Shown in pieces: positions 17,940 to 28,177 of a DNA stretch of 64,000 nucleotides. The stretch lies in the NCBI RefSeq assembly GCF_017426705.2, contig NZ_CP147251.1, forward strand, positions 496,001 through 560,000, written 5' to 3'. How positions within the stretch are numbered: the stretch's first letter is position 1; each line of letters begins with the position of its first letter. The stretch comes from Enterococcus sp. DIV2402 (GTDB lineage Bacteria > Bacillota > Bacilli > Lactobacillales > Enterococcaceae). The position numbers and the translations under genes were made by a program. The notes beneath the pieces are model-generated. The model was not told where the DNA came from. It saw only the letters and a program-made list of their open reading frames with translations, and made no database searches.

Positions 17940-20155
17940 TTGAGACGGGGAAAAAACTAAGCGGTCGTTATTTAATTTTAGGTAATATCGGTAGCGGTGG
18001 CATGGCAAATGTTTATTTAGCGCGTGACTTGATTTTAGATCGAGAAGTAGCCGTTAAAGTCCTACGCTACGACTTTCGAGAAGACACTGATGCTATTCGT
18101 CGTTTTCAGCGAGAAGCACTAGCTGCAACCGAACTTGTACATCCTAACATTGTTTCTGTCTATGATGTAGGCGAAGAAGACAATATGCAGTATTTAGTCA
18201 TGGAATATGTTAAAGGCATGGATTTAAAACGTTATATCCAAACCCGCTACCCTATTCCATATCCAGAAATTGTGGATATTATGCAACAAATTCTTTCAGC
18301 TGTTGCTTTGGCACATCAACATCGGATTATTCATCGTGATTTAAAACCACAAAATATTTTGATTAACGAAGATGGTGTGGTTAAAATTGCGGACTTTGGG
18401 ATTGCGATTGCTTTATCAGAAACATCGATTACGCAAACCAATACGATGCTTGGTTCTGTCCACTATTTATCACCTGAACAAGCACGTGGTAGCATGGCAA
18501 CGAATCAATCCGATATTTATGCTATTGGAATCATTTTGTACGAAATGTTGACAGGTCGAGTGCCATTTGATGGTGAATCAGCAGTAACCATTGCTTTAAA
18601 ACATTTTCAAGATGAAATTCCATCGATTCGTATTTACGATAAAGAAGTCCCGCAATCACTTGAAAACATTGTCTTAAAAGCCACTGCGAAAGAACAAAGT
18701 GATCGTTACAAAGAAGCCGATGAAATGCGTCGTGACATTGAAACAGCTCTTTCTCCAGAGCGCTTAAATGAACCATTATGGGAACCACATGCGATGTTGG
18801 ATGAAACCAAAATTTTAACACCTATTTCAGAAGACACGCCGATGCCGGATTCATTTAAAGAAATGCCGACTCCTAAAAAAGAAATACCAGAACCAGAGCC
18901 GCAAGTACCGGTGAAGAAAAAGAGAAGAAAACGCTGGTTGCTTTTACCTCTCTTACTCTTTTTAGCAGTAGCGGGTTTGACTTATTACTTAGTATTTGGC
19001 GGTGGGCGCAATCAAGTAACTATTCCAGAAGTCGCAGGTTTAACAGAAGCGGCTGCACGGGAAACATTGCATGACGCCGGAATTGAAGTAGCCACAGAAA
19101 CCAAAGAATTTCCAAGTAATCAAATTCCTGAAAATCATGTAGTGAAGACTGATCCTGAAGAAGGCGCGGTTATTAAACGAACTAAAGAAGTACTCTTATA
19201 TATTAGTACCGGTAGTAAAAAAGTAGCAATGAAAGATTACGTTGGCCAAGAAAAAGATAAAGTGATTGCAGAATTAAAAGAACTTGGTTTTGACGAGAGT
19301 CAAATAACAATCGAAGAAGTTTATGATAATGATACACCTGCTAATGAAATTATGGACCAAACCCCTTCAGAAGGTGAAGAAGTTGTTCCTAAAGAGACAG
19401 AAGTTGAATTAACTGTCAGCAAAGGAGCAGAACCTGTCATGATGCCGAATTTATACGGTTATGGAGAGCGTGATGCTCGTGCAGAGTTGACGAATTATGG
19501 TCTAGGGAATAATTCAGTAACGATTGTCGAAGAATTTAGTGACATGAGTGCAGGTCTAGTTATCAAGCAAACACCAGAAGCCAATGCTGATATTATTCCT
19601 GGAGAAACAGAGATTACGTTGACAATCAGTAAAGGGCCAGAAACAGTGAAGATGCCTAACTTAATTGGTTACACAGAAACCAATGCCCGAAGTGAACTAG
19701 ATGCTTCTGGTTTAGGCAATAACTCAGTGCATATTAGTGAAGTCTATAGCAACAATGAGGAAGGCACTATTGTCAAACAATCACCAGAAGCTGGTTCAGA
19801 TATTTCACCAGGAGATGTGACCATTACGTTAGAAATTAGTAAAGGTCCAGAGCCACCTGAAACAATTGATTTACCAGATGTGACAGATATGACTGAATCG
19901 GCTGCAAAATCTTTATTAGAAAACCAAGACCTTTCTGTATCCACATCAGAAGAATATAGTGATTCTGTAGATAAAGGACGGGTAATCTCAATGGATCCTT
20001 CTGCAGGAACCTCTGTAGAAAAAGACGAGACAGTTCATCTAATTATTTCTAGCGGGAAAGAAGACGATGGTTCTTCTAGCTCTGACTCAGAAAGCAGTGA
20101 GACGACAACTTCTGAGAGTTCAAATGTAACTGGCGAAACATCCACAGATGAATAA
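17936..20155 (+). CDS. prkC: PASTA-domain serine/threonine kinase (PrkC/PknB/IreK)
   Basis: Membrane kinase that senses cell-wall fragments or lipid II and controls envelope stress responses and cephalosporin tolerance in enterococci. The 739-residue protein has a cytoplasmic kinase domain (about 10-270, Lys41, [13 protein letters not shown]), a proline-rich linker, one membrane helix (about 333-353), five extracellular PASTA repeats (starting near 359, 428, 500, 569 and 642) and a Ser/Thr/Glu-rich tail. PASTA repeats 3 and 4 are very alike ([13 protein letters not shown]), pointing to recent duplication. The operon normally continues with rsgA; here a terminator and ctsR follow. Confidence 0.96.
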   Translation: MIETGKKLSGRYLILGNIGSGGMANVYLARDLILDREVAVKVLRYDFREDTDAIRRFQREALAATELVHPNIVSVYDVGEEDNMQYLVMEYVKGMDLKRYIQTRYPIPYPEIVDIMQQILSAVALAHQHRIIHRDLKPQNILINEDGVVKIADFGIAIALSETSITQTNTMLGSVHYLSPEQARGSMATNQSDIYAIGIILYEMLTGRVPFDGESAVTIALKHFQDEIPSIRIYDKEVPQSLENIVLKATAKEQSDRYKEADEMRRDIETALSPERLNEPLWEPHAMLDETKILTPISEDTPMPDSFKEMPTPKKEIPEPEPQVPVKKKRRKRWLLLPLLLFLAVAGLTYYLVFGGGRNQVTIPEVAGLTEAAARETLHDAGIEVATETKEFPSNQIPENHVVKTDPEEGAVIKRTKEVLLYISTGSKKVAMKDYVGQEKDKVIAELKELGFDESQITIEEVYDNDTPANEIMDQTPSEGEEVVPKETEVELTVSKGAEPVMMPNLYGYGERDARAELTNYGLGNNSVTIVEEFSDMSAGLVIKQTPEANADIIPGETEITLTISKGPETVKMPNLIGYTETNARSELDASGLGNNSVHISEVYSNNEEGTIVKQSPEAGSDISPGDVTITLEISKGPEPPETIDLPDVTDMTESAAKSLLENQDLSVSTSEEYSDSVDKGRVISMDPSAGTSVEKDETVHLIISSGKEDDGSSSSDSESSETTTSESSNVTGETSTDE

Positions 20156-20162
20156 TAAGGGC

Positions 20163-20206
20163 AAGGATAAAGCGAAAGTTTAAACTTTTGTTTTATCCTT
20201 TTTTCT
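20163..20206 (+). terminator. Terminator after prkC
   Basis: AAGGATAAA pairs with the TTTATCCTT region (ending at 20200), with an inner GAAAGT/ACTTTT stem, and is followed by a T run. Confidence 0.85.
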
Positions 20207-20221
20207 TTAGAGTCCTTCTTC

Positions 20222-20270
20222 TTTTCAAACTTCTGAAAATTCGCTATAATTAAGGTCAATATTAGTCAAG
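20222..20270 (+). promoter_or_regulatory. Promoter of ctsR-clpC with CtsR box
   Basis: A TATAAT (20245-20250) with a weak -35 (TTTTCA, 20222-20227, 17-bp spacer) is followed directly by GGTCAATATTAGTCAAG (20254-20270). That matches the CtsR heptad-repeat operator RGTCAAANANRGTCAAA at 12 of 15 fixed positions. It covers the transcription start, so CtsR should repress its own operon until heat or protein stress. Confidence 0.88.
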
Positions 20271-20285
20271 GGAGGTCGCGTTTAA

Positions 20286-20753
20286 ATGGGTCATCAAAAT
20301 ACTTCTGATTTAATCGAAGCATATTTGAAGAAGATTCTTGAGGAAAGTGAAATGATAGAAATTCGTCGTGCAGAGATGGCAGATTTATTTAACTGTGTAC
20401 CTTCGCAAATCAATTATGTCATCAATACTCGCTTTACTATTCAACGTGGGTATGCGGTTGAGAGTAAACGTGGTGGTGGAGGCTATATTCGAATTGAGAA
20501 AATTCAAATTGCGAATTATCATCATTTTTTAGAACAAGTCAATCAATTATTTGATAAAACAATCTCTGAAAAAGATGCGGTATCAATTATTCAGAAGTTA
20601 TACGAAGAAGGTATTCTGTCAAAACGAGAAGGTAATTTATTACTGACGACAATTAGCAAAGCCGTTTTAGGAAAATCAGCGGAAGAAAATATCATTCGTG
20701 CGTCAATTATGCACGGGATTTTAGAACGATTAAGTTATGAAGATAAGGAGTGA
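20286..20753 (+). CDS. ctsR: CtsR, repressor of class III heat-shock genes
   Basis: Winged-helix repressor of clp genes that loses DNA binding on heat stress. The 155-residue protein has the DNA-binding part (LFNCVPSQINYVINTRFTIQ, then the glycine-rich wing RGGGGYIRI near residues 61-70), and a helical C-terminal domain. GGGAGG precedes the ATG. A CtsR box overlaps its promoter, so it is autoregulated. The operon has only ctsR and clpC, without mcsA and mcsB, as in streptococci and enterococci. Confidence 0.97.
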   Translation: MGHQNTSDLIEAYLKKILEESEMIEIRRAEMADLFNCVPSQINYVINTRFTIQRGYAVESKRGGGGYIRIEKIQIANYHHFLEQVNQLFDKTISEKDAVSIIQKLYEEGILSKREGNLLLTTISKAVLGKSAEENIIRASIMHGILERLSYEDKE

Positions 20754-20758
20754 GTGCG

Positions 20759-23239
20759 ATGGATGAACTATTTACACAACGAGCAAAAGCGGTGCTGGCC
20801 ATTGCTCAAGAAGAAGCAAAATACTTTAAACATCAATCTGTAGGTTCAGAACATATTTTATTAGCATTAATTATCGAGCAAGATGGCATTGCCGGCAAAA
20901 CATTGCGCGAAATGCGTGTAAATGAAAATGATATTCGGGAAGAAATCGAACATTTAACCGGTTATGGTTCAATGAAAGAATATCCAACAGGGGGCTTTTT
21001 ACCCTATTCTCCACGAGCAAGACAAATTTTTGCCTATGCTGGCGATGAAGCAAAACGTTTGGGTGCCCAACAAATTGGCACGGAGCACTTACTCCTCGGT
21101 TTATTACGTGATGAAGAAATTTTAGCGTCACGTATTATGTTGAATTTAGGAATGAGCTTGGCAAAAATGCGCCAACTATTGAAGAAAAAAATGGGCGTAC
21201 AATCAAAAAGCAATGCAAGCCGACGTCGCCCGCAACAACGTCAACAACCGCAACAAGAAGGGACACCAACCTTAGATTCATTGGCTCGCGATTTAACGAA
21301 ATTAGCTCGTGAACAACGCTTAGATCCTGTAGTCGGACGTAGCAAAGAAGTCAAACGTTTGATTCAAATTCTTAGCCGTCGTACCAAAAACAATCCTGTT
21401 TTAGTCGGCGAACCAGGTGTTGGTAAAACTGCCATTGCGGAAGGCTTAGCACAAAAAATCGTAAATGGTGAAGTACCAAAAGACATGCAGCAAAAACGTC
21501 TGATGATGTTGGACATGGGTGCATTAGTTGCAGGTACCAAATATCGTGGTGAATTTGAAGATCGCATGAAGAAAATCATTGATGAAATTTATCAAGATGG
21601 TCAAATCATTCTCTTTATTGATGAATTACACACATTAATTGGTGCTGGTGGAGCAGAAGGTGCGATTGATGCATCGAATATTTTAAAACCAGCCTTAGCC
21701 CGTGGTGAATTACAAACCATTGGTGCAACAACGTTAAATGAATATCAAAAATATATTGAAAAAGATTCAGCACTTGAACGTCGTTTTGCTCGAGTACAAG
21801 TCGATGAACCAACTCCAGAAGAAGCAGAAGAAATTCTAAAAGGGTTGCGCCCTCGTTATGAAGAACATCATGGTGTGGAAATTACTGATGATGCGCTCCA
21901 TGCAGCAGTTCAACTATCGGTTCGTTACATTAATTCGCGTCAACTACCAGATAAAGCGATTGATTTAATGGATGAATCAGCTGCAAAAGTTCGTTTGGAT
22001 AAAGCAGATGAAGTTTCTGAGGCGGCATTATTGCAAGAAGAATTAATGAAATTGGCAGAAGAAAAAGAAGCTGCCATTCGTCAACAAGATTTTGAAACAG
22101 CCGCACGTTTACGCCATCGTGAAAAAGAAGTTAGCCAAAACTTGGCTGAAGTAACTTTTGTAGAAGTTAAAGAAGCCACTGGTTATGAAAACAGCGTGAC
22201 AGCAGAAGATGTCGCAGCCGTTGTATCACAATGGACAGGTGTTCCATTACAACAAATGGAGAAAAAGGAAAGTGAACGCTTGTTAGATTTAGAAAAAATC
22301 TTACATCAACGTGTGGTAGGTCAAGATGAAGCAGTACAAGCTGTTTCTCGTTCCATTCGCCGTGCACGTAGTGGTTTGAAAGATCCGAATCGTCCAATCG
22401 GCTCCTTTATGTTCTTAGGTCCAACTGGTGTTGGTAAAACAGAATTAGCTAAAGCCTTAGCCGAAGCGATGTTTGGTAGCGAAGATGCCTTAATTCGTGT
22501 AGATATGTCAGAGTTTATGGAAAAATATAGTACAAGCCGTTTAATTGGGTCACCTCCAGGTTATGTCGGCTATGATGAAGGTGGACAATTAACTGAAAAA
22601 GTTCGTTCAAAACCGTATTCAGTAATTTTGCTAGATGAAGTTGAAAAAGCACATCCAGACGTCTTTAATATTTTGTTACAAGTTTTAGATGATGGACATT
22701 TAACCGATTCTAAAGGTCGTCGGGTTGATTTTAGAAATACAATTTTGATTATGACTTCCAATATCGGTGCCACAGAATTACGTGAAGAGAAAAATGTCGG
22801 CTTTAATGTAGTAGATGCTTCTAAAGACTATACCGCAATGCAAAAACGTATCTTAGAAGCGTTGAAGAAAGCTTACCGACCAGAATTCTTAAATCGAATT
22901 GATGAAACAGTGGTATTCCGTTCATTAGATAAAGACGAAATTCATGAGATTGTGAAAATCATGAGCCGTTCAATTATTAAACGCTTGGCAGAACAAGACA
23001 TTCAATTAAAAATCACGCCAGCTGCACTTGATGTGATTGGTAAAGCTGGTTTTGATCCAGAATACGGTGCTCGTCCAATCCGTCGTGCATTGCAAAAAGA
23101 AGTAGAGGATCGCTTGAGTGAAGCCTTACTTTCTGGACAAATACATTTAGGCAACCAAGTAACAATTGGTGCGTCAAAAGGAACAATTACCTTAAACGTA
23201 AAAGAACCAAAGACAGATAAAGTGTTGCAAAACGTATAA
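20759..23239 (+). CDS. clpC: ATP-dependent Clp protease ATPase subunit ClpC
   Basis: Hsp100 unfoldase that feeds proteins to ClpP. The 826-residue protein has the double Clp-N repeat (1-145), a first AAA+ module (Walker A GEPGVGKT, about 218-225), a UVR-type coiled region ([17 protein letters not shown]) and a second AAA+ module (GPTGVGKT, about 555-562). A VGF loop for ClpP docking is visible in [10 protein letters not shown]. The ATG at 20759 is 8 nt after AAGGAG; the GTG at 20750 lies on the ribosome site itself and is rejected. McsA/McsB are absent from the operon, so an adaptor must be encoded elsewhere. Confidence 0.96.
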   Translation: MDELFTQRAKAVLAIAQEEAKYFKHQSVGSEHILLALIIEQDGIAGKTLREMRVNENDIREEIEHLTGYGSMKEYPTGGFLPYSPRARQIFAYAGDEAKRLGAQQIGTEHLLLGLLRDEEILASRIMLNLGMSLAKMRQLLKKKMGVQSKSNASRRRPQQRQQPQQEGTPTLDSLARDLTKLAREQRLDPVVGRSKEVKRLIQILSRRTKNNPVLVGEPGVGKTAIAEGLAQKIVNGEVPKDMQQKRLMMLDMGALVAGTKYRGEFEDRMKKIIDEIYQDGQIILFIDELHTLIGAGGAEGAIDASNILKPALARGELQTIGATTLNEYQKYIEKDSALERRFARVQVDEPTPEEAEEILKGLRPRYEEHHGVEITDDALHAAVQLSVRYINSRQLPDKAIDLMDESAAKVRLDKADEVSEAALLQEELMKLAEEKEAAIRQQDFETAARLRHREKEVSQNLAEVTFVEVKEATGYENSVTAEDVAAVVSQWTGVPLQQMEKKESERLLDLEKILHQRVVGQDEAVQAVSRSIRRARSGLKDPNRPIGSFMFLGPTGVGKTELAKALAEAMFGSEDALIRVDMSEFMEKYSTSRLIGSPPGYVGYDEGGQLTEKVRSKPYSVILLDEVEKAHPDVFNILLQVLDDGHLTDSKGRRVDFRNTILIMTSNIGATELREEKNVGFNVVDASKDYTAMQKRILEALKKAYRPEFLNRIDETVVFRSLDKDEIHEIVKIMSRSIIKRLAEQDIQLKITPAALDVIGKAGFDPEYGARPIRRALQKEVEDRLSEALLSGQIHLGNQVTIGASKGTITLNVKEPKTDKVLQNV

Positions 23240-23242
23240 ATA

Positions 23243-23287
23243 AAAATCGCGTGACCCAAATAATTAGGTTACGCGATTTTTTTATTC
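23243..23287. terminator. Bidirectional terminator between clpC and the YdaT-like gene
   Basis: AAAAATCGCGTGACC pairs with GGTTACGCGATTTTT (one mismatch/wobble), with T runs on both sides. It serves clpC and the convergent gene. Confidence 0.88.
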
Positions 23288-23731
23288 AAACGATTGCTCT
23301 TTTTGTAAACTACCGTCCATTTTATAGATTTTCAAGTGGCTCTCTTTGTTATCAGCGATTTCTTTTCCACGTTTAATGGCTTCTTCTTTAGTATCGAAAC
23401 GTTCACTTGCTCGTTTCGCACCTTCAGAAATAACAAGCCATTCATTATCTTGGTATTTCACCGTAACGGCTGCGTCTAATAATCGTGCATTTTCTGGATT
23501 TGCCTCATGTTTGTCGGTTTTCGTCGGATTTTTTTCCTGTGCAAAGTCATGTCGTTCTTGTTCGGTTGCGTCAGCTATCCATTTTTTTGCTTGACTAATC
23601 GCAATTGGAATGGCACGCTCTTCAGGATAATGATCTGCTAATAAAGCATTCCCAATTGCAATGGCTTTTTTTCTGGTCAACTTTTCTAGATTTTTCATTG
23701 AAGCCGGATAATCTTGCATACTCCAAGGCAT
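23282..23731 (-). CDS. YdaT-like protein with DUF2188 domain
   Basis: The 149-residue protein has two parts. Residues 1-55 (MPWSMQDYPASMKNL, then a KKAIAIGNALL helix and PIAISQAKKW) match the N-terminal part of Bacillus subtilis YdaT. Residues 88-149 form a DUF2188 domain (NEWLVISEGAKRASERFDTKEEAI and the end DGSLQKEQSFE). YdaT is a general-stress protein in Bacillus; function here is unknown. A strong AGGAGG lies before the ATG at 23731. Likely cytoplasmic, highly charged. Confidence 0.85.
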   Translation of the reverse strand: MPWSMQDYPASMKNLEKLTRKKAIAIGNALLADHYPEERAIPIAISQAKKWIADATEQERHDFAQEKNPTKTDKHEANPENARLLDAAVTVKYQDNEWLVISEGAKRASERFDTKEEAIKRGKEIADNKESHLKIYKMDGSLQKEQSFE

Positions 23732-23909
23732 ATCAAATTCCTCCTAAATTAAGTGACTAATCTAACATCCATCTTGTCTTTAGTCTAACAAAAAAGATTA
23801 GTTTTGAACAATATTCCGAGATTGACTTACAATTAGTAAGCATATTTATTGGCTTTATTGAAAAATTAGTTATAGTTAAAGGAAGAAAAGATTAAAAGGG
23901 GTTAGAGAT

Positions 23910-24953
23910 ATGACAATGAATGAAAATAAGATTCTATTTGGATTAGACACATTTGGTGATGTTGCGTATCACGATGAAACCAAAGAAAGTTTGAGTTACG
24001 CAGAATCGTTACGTATGATTGTTGAAGAAGGGAAGCTGGCAGATCAACTAGGAATTGATGTGATTGCTTTAGGTGAACATCATCGTAAGGAATATTCAAT
24101 TTCCAGTCCAGATACTGTTTTAGCTGCGTTAGCTACTGTCACAGATAATATTATTTTAGGGACAGGTGTAACAGTTTTAAGTTCAGACGATCCAGTACGA
24201 GTATTTGAACGTTTTGCGACAGTTGATGCATTGTCTAATGGACGTGCGCAAATTATTTTAGGACGCGGTTCATTTACAGAATCATTCCCGTTATTTGGTT
24301 ATGATTTAAATGATTACAATGAATTATTTGAAGAAAAAATCGCAATGTTTAATGAACTATTAAAAAATGAATCCGTCACTTGGAAAGGCAACTTTACCCA
24401 ATCACTAACTAATGTTCACATTTATCCAAAAACGGAAAAAAGATTAGACGTTCAAGTAGGCGTAGGTGGTTCACCCGATTCAATTATTCGAGCAGCAAAA
24501 TATGGTTTTCCAGTCATGCTAGCTATTATTGGTGGTGAACCAGCACGTTTCCGTCCGTATATTAATTTATACCAACAAGCGGCGAAAAAATTTGGTCAAC
24601 CTAATCATCCAGTAGGTATGCATTCGCATGGTGTAATTGCTGAGACGGATGAAGAAGCACAAGAAATTGCTTGGAAATACATGAAAAAATCGATGGATCA
24701 AATTGGTTCTGAACGTGGTTGGGCACCAATGACTCGGGAGCGTTTTGATTTTGAAGTGATAGAAGGTTCGTATTATGTAGGTAGTCCTGAAACAGTCGCA
24801 CAAAAAATTGCTCATATGATTCAAACAGTGGGAGTTAATCGTTTTGACCTGGTTTATGGTGCTGGGGGACAATTACAAAAAGATCGTTTCCGTACGATTC
24901 AGTTATATGGTGAAAAAGTTGTACCGCGTGTCAAAGAATTACTTGGACAATAG
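23910..24953 (+). CDS. LLM class (luciferase-like) flavin-dependent oxidoreductase
   Basis: FMN/F420-type luciferase-like monooxygenase of 347 residues. Family marks are LGIDVIALGEHHRKEYSISSPDTVLAAL cut into its conserved EHH and SPD parts, GTGVTVLSSDDPVRVFE, a GRGSFTESFPLFGYD loop and VGVGGSPDSI. These proteins oxidise small substrates with reduced flavin; the substrate cannot be told from sequence. It is a single-gene unit; AAAGGGG is 8 nt before the ATG. The gene precedes a 332-bp stretch without genes. Confidence 0.9.
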   Translation: MTMNENKILFGLDTFGDVAYHDETKESLSYAESLRMIVEEGKLADQLGIDVIALGEHHRKEYSISSPDTVLAALATVTDNIILGTGVTVLSSDDPVRVFERFATVDALSNGRAQIILGRGSFTESFPLFGYDLNDYNELFEEKIAMFNELLKNESVTWKGNFTQSLTNVHIYPKTEKRLDVQVGVGGSPDSIIRAAKYGFPVMLAIIGGEPARFRPYINLYQQAAKKFGQPNHPVGMHSHGVIAETDEEAQEIAWKYMKKSMDQIGSERGWAPMTRERFDFEVIEGSYYVGSPETVAQKIAHMIQTVGVNRFDLVYGAGGQLQKDRFRTIQLYGEKVVPRVKELLGQ

Positions 24954-25285
24954 AAAAAGTAGAGTCCTAGGCAATATCTTGGTATTTCCGAGGTGCTTAC
25001 TTCTTTTTAAATGTTGATAAATCAATATTTTATTGAGAGATATCGGTAAATGATAGGTAGTTACTGAGTGATTACTTAGGATGAAAATAGGTCGCTAGTT
25101 TGTTTTTAGAACAAGATAGCGGCTTATTTTTAGTGAACTTAACTAAAAAATGACCTCTAAATGTTTAGAGGTCAAGTTGTAGAGAAAAGTAAAAGTTATA
25201 ATAGTGTTCTTTTTCTACACTAAAATAGTATCATGCTGCATTTCATTCGTACATTACATGAATTTAGTTTTTTTTGTCATTTTTT
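24954..25285. other. Gene-free interval
   Basis: No credible gene is seen. The only clear element is the minus-strand terminator near its right end. Short AT-rich frames here lack ribosome sites. Confidence 0.7.
25145..25173 (-). terminator. Terminator of the Mga-like regulator gene
   Basis: A perfect 10-bp stem, GACCTCTAAA with TTTAGAGGTC (25152-25173), followed on the minus strand by ATTTTTTAG. It lies about 110 bp after the stop of the regulator gene. Confidence 0.8.
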
Positions 25286-26275
25286 TTATTCTTCTGAAAT
25301 CATTAGTCCACGTTCTAAAAAATAATATTTCTCTAAAACCCCTTGATACAACATTGGTAATTCAGGATGTTCTGTTAACAAATCATTATATTGTGGCAAT
25401 AATAAACGGAAACTTTGCGTCAACGAGTGCGCTTCTTTTGACACAGCAATTGGTGGGAAAAATAATGTACCACTGAATAAAGAACAACAGCAATGAATGC
25501 GATGAAGTTCTTGCAGTACCTCACTAAAATTAATAGGATTTAGGTTGGTATGTGCGTATAAAGCAAAAGACAGTGTCTCAGCCATTTCTTTTTTCATCCA
25601 GAGTGGTTCTAACCCAATTAATTGTCGCCATAAAAACATACTGCCGCGTTCATTTAACTGGAATGTTGGCTGATAATAGGCAGTTTTAGGTGGTTGCCAG
25701 ATCTCTAACCAGAGTGGACGAATGGTACAAATTTCTTCATAGCGATGCCACCAATCGATGGGTGAAAAATGAAAAGGTGGATCGGCAAGCAACGAGACAA
25801 AAAAAGTTAACCAACGAATTTGCATTTCGTCGCCTTTTAAAACAGGATGGTGCATAAAGGACAATTCTAAATGATAATTTTGTAAAATTGGTTGTAATTG
25901 GTGCACACGTCGTTGAAAAGTCGCTGCACTTAAATGCATTTCTTGTTGTAACTGAGTCGCAGAACGATACGGATGACGTAAAACTTTCAATAGAAGTTGA
26001 AAGGACTCACTACGGTGCAACAAGGTACTAAAAAAAAGCTGCGCATGTTCTTTGGCATAGATACCGTGGATTTCGTCTTTTTTTATGTAGAAGCCAATTC
26101 CTGTTGAACGATTATACGCATCTTGTTGCCACTCTTGTAAGGCACGACGGATAGTTCCAGGTTTTTTATTGACGTGGAAGGCTAAAGTTGTTAACGAATA
26201 TGGATTCGTTTCTTGTAAATAACCAAAAATTTGATAGATTAATTGATCGGGTTTTTCTAACAATAACTTGAACAT
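25286..26275 (-). CDS. Mga-like helix-turn-helix transcriptional regulator
   Basis: A 329-residue protein with two predicted N-terminal helix-turn-helix units: about 14-50 (LTTLAFHVNKKPGTIRRAL) and about 100-135 (SATQLQQEMHLSAATFQRRV). The rest is helical and rich in aromatic residues with no membrane helix. This layout resembles Mga/AtxA-type virulence and metabolic regulators, but PRD domains are not obvious. GAGGTG lies before the ATG at 26275. The gene stands alone with no obvious target beside it. Confidence 0.7.
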   Translation of the reverse strand: MFKLLLEKPDQLIYQIFGYLQETNPYSLTTLAFHVNKKPGTIRRALQEWQQDAYNRSTGIGFYIKKDEIHGIYAKEHAQLFFSTLLHRSESFQLLLKVLRHPYRSATQLQQEMHLSAATFQRRVHQLQPILQNYHLELSFMHHPVLKGDEMQIRWLTFFVSLLADPPFHFSPIDWWHRYEEICTIRPLWLEIWQPPKTAYYQPTFQLNERGSMFLWRQLIGLEPLWMKKEMAETLSFALYAHTNLNPINFSEVLQELHRIHCCCSLFSGTLFFPPIAVSKEAHSLTQSFRLLLPQYNDLLTEHPELPMLYQGVLEKYYFLERGLMISEE

Positions 26276-26583
26276 ATCATCACCTCATTGCAAACATATC
26301 ATAAGATGTTTTCTAGACAAAAATTCCTTAACGGCTATTTTGCACACTTAATGTGCTAAAAACCTGCTTAATTAATCGTAATTCGTTTAATTACGTAGTT
26401 TTTAGTCCAAAAAAGCAAGAAATTATAGCCAATAAGCACTATTTTCTCTTAGTAAGAGCGAATTTCCAGGGGTTTGTTTTTAGCGACTCATTCTATAAAT
26501 ACGAAGATAACGCGGTTTTTCTTTTTTTCTTAGATTTCATAAGGCATAAAATTTCCTCATAATGCGTCTTGCGTAAAAGAAAA
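26276..26583. other. Gene-free AT-rich interval
   Basis: Contains the upstream region of the Mga-like gene and then about 250 bp without recognisable structure. A 69-codon frame on the plus strand is low-complexity, lacks a ribosome site and is not supported. Confidence 0.6.
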
Positions 26584-26615
26584 AAGTACTTCTGATGGTT
26601 TAATCAGAAGTACTT
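26576..26615 (-). terminator. Terminator of the ABC/two-component operon
   Basis: AAGTACTTCTGAT pairs with ATCAGAAGTACTT (26584-26615), with a minus-strand T run (TTTTTTCTTTT). Its upstream arm overlaps the 3' end of the kinase gene. Confidence 0.85.
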
Positions 26616-27490
26616 TCAAAGCGTAGGGTGAGACAAAATAGGTTTTCCTTTGAAGAAGCGGTAATCGTGCCATGTAATTCAGTCACCATTTTCTTGGTAT
26701 AAAACAACCCTAATCCCGAACCGTTTTGATTGGTTCGACTAATGTTATCCGTATAAAAAGGCTCAAAGATGCGATTAGTTGCTAAGGTAGAACGGTCGGT
26801 ATCGTTGCAAAAGGAGATTTTCAAGTGGTTATTTTCTTCTTCGTAGTGAAGGGCAGCCCTGCTTTGTCCGTAACGTAAAATATTTTGGATGAGATTTTCG
26901 ATGATTCGTTGAAACTTTTGTTCATCAGTAATGAGCCAATAAGTAGGGCAATCTGTTGGAAAATCAACTTGAATACCTTGTTTTTCAAAATTTTCGTAAT
27001 AGCTTAAAAAGATGGTTTCAATTGTTTGAATGACTTCAATTTTTTGCCAATTCATTTGCTCTGAATCAATGGTGAATTTAGCTAATTCATAGAATTCATT
27101 CGTCAGTACAATCAACCGTTCAACCGATGTCTCAATTTGTATCAGATGTGTTGGATTTAGCTCTTGCTCATTTTGCAATAACTGCAGGTATCCTTTAATC
27201 GCAGTTAGAGGCGTTCGTAAATCGTGGGAAACGCTGGTAATGGCATGTTGAATCGTTTGTTCAGTCACATTTAGCTGTTCTCTTTCTGCTTCATAGGTAT
27301 CAATCATCGTGTTTAATTCATCAACTAAATTCACCAAATCAGGTTCATAAAAAGTATTAAAAAGACGACTGCCATATTTTGATGTTGTTGGGATATTATG
27401 AACAGATTTAGTTAATAAGCGTATCTCTCTTTTTAAGAAAAAAAGATATAGCACTAATCCAATCAGTAATAAACTTAAAATCACAACCAT
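26600..27490 (-). CDS. Sensor histidine kinase (OmpR-partner type)
   Basis: A 296-residue membrane kinase with one clear N-terminal helix (about 3-20) and no large extracellular sensor. It has an H box VSHDLRTPLTAIKGYL, an N box IIENLIQNILRYG and a G box NGSGLGLFYTKKM. The ATG at 27490 is 6 nt after GGAGG; a longer frame from a TTG overlaps the regulator stop and is less likely. Small kinases of this shape often act with a neighbouring ABC transporter that serves as the sensor, as in antimicrobial-peptide resistance modules. It is the last gene of a four-gene operon. Confidence 0.9.
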   Translation of the reverse strand: MVVILSLLLIGLVLYLFFLKREIRLLTKSVHNIPTTSKYGSRLFNTFYEPDLVNLVDELNTMIDTYEAEREQLNVTEQTIQHAITSVSHDLRTPLTAIKGYLQLLQNEQELNPTHLIQIETSVERLIVLTNEFYELAKFTIDSEQMNWQKIEVIQTIETIFLSYYENFEKQGIQVDFPTDCPTYWLITDEQKFQRIIENLIQNILRYGQSRAALHYEEENNHLKISFCNDTDRSTLATNRIFEPFYTDNISRTNQNGSGLGLFYTKKMVTELHGTITASSKENLFCLTLRFESTSD

Positions 27491-27503
27491 AATTGCCTCC
27501 AGA

Positions 27504-28169
27504 CTAGTCAAATTTAAATCCAATTCCCCAAACAGTTTTAATATACGATTGATTGGATAAATTAATCTTTGCTCTTAAATTACTGATGTGTACATTAATC
27601 GTTTTGTCGCTATCATAATACGGCTCTTCCCAGATTGTTTCGTAAATATTTTGTCTACTAAAAACTTTTTGCGGATAAGTTAAAAAAAGCGTGAGTAATT
27701 GAAACTCCTTCATTGTTAGATTGACGGGTTGATTCGCTACGCTCACTTCATGGGTTTCTAGATCTAGTTCGATGTCTTGGTAGACGATTTTTTGAGTATT
27801 TTGAGTGTATCTTTGGTGGCGTAACTGGATTTGAATTCTAGCGAGTAACTCAGCTAAATCAAATGGTTTGATCAGATAATCATCTGCGCCATTTTGCAAC
27901 AAATGGACACGTTCTTGAACATCTTTTTTGGCTGAAATTACAATTACTGGTACGGAAGACAATTGACGAATGTTTGTTAACAAGGCTTCACCAGTCATAC
28001 CTGGCAGCATTAAATCCAATAAAATTAAATCAACGGCTGTTTGTTGTAATAAGAGTTTGCCTTCTGTTCCAGAAAAAGCGGATAAAATTTGATAATTGGC
28101 TTTTTCGAGGCATGCTTTTAACATTTCTTGAATCGCTGGATCGTCTTCCACGACTAAAATTTTGGTCAT
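27504..28169 (-). CDS. OmpR-family response regulator
   Basis: A 221-residue regulator with a receiver domain (acidic pair EDD at 8-10, phospho-acceptor Asp in LILLDLMLPG, Lys in LIKPF) and a winged-helix DNA-binding domain (about 125-221, ending KTVWGIGFKFD). It is partner of the kinase that starts 13 bp downstream. AGGTGA precedes the ATG. The ABC permease gene ends 8 bp upstream, so transporter and regulator are one transcript. Confidence 0.94.
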   Translation of the reverse strand: MTKILVVEDDPAIQEMLKACLEKANYQILSAFSGTEGKLLLQQTAVDLILLDLMLPGMTGEALLTNIRQLSSVPVIVISAKKDVQERVHLLQNGADDYLIKPFDLAELLARIQIQLRHQRYTQNTQKIVYQDIELDLETHEVSVANQPVNLTMKEFQLLTLFLTYPQKVFSRQNIYETIWEEPYYDSDKTINVHISNLRAKINLSNQSYIKTVWGIGFKFD

Positions 28170-28177
28170 TTGTTCAC

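Noticed and set aside
25204..25476. 90-codon plus-strand frame overlapping the Mga-like gene
   Set aside because: Mostly antisense to the regulator gene and without a start signal.
26353..26562. 69-codon plus-strand frame in the gap before the kinase terminator
   Set aside because: Phe-rich low-complexity product, no ribosome site, no recognisable features.
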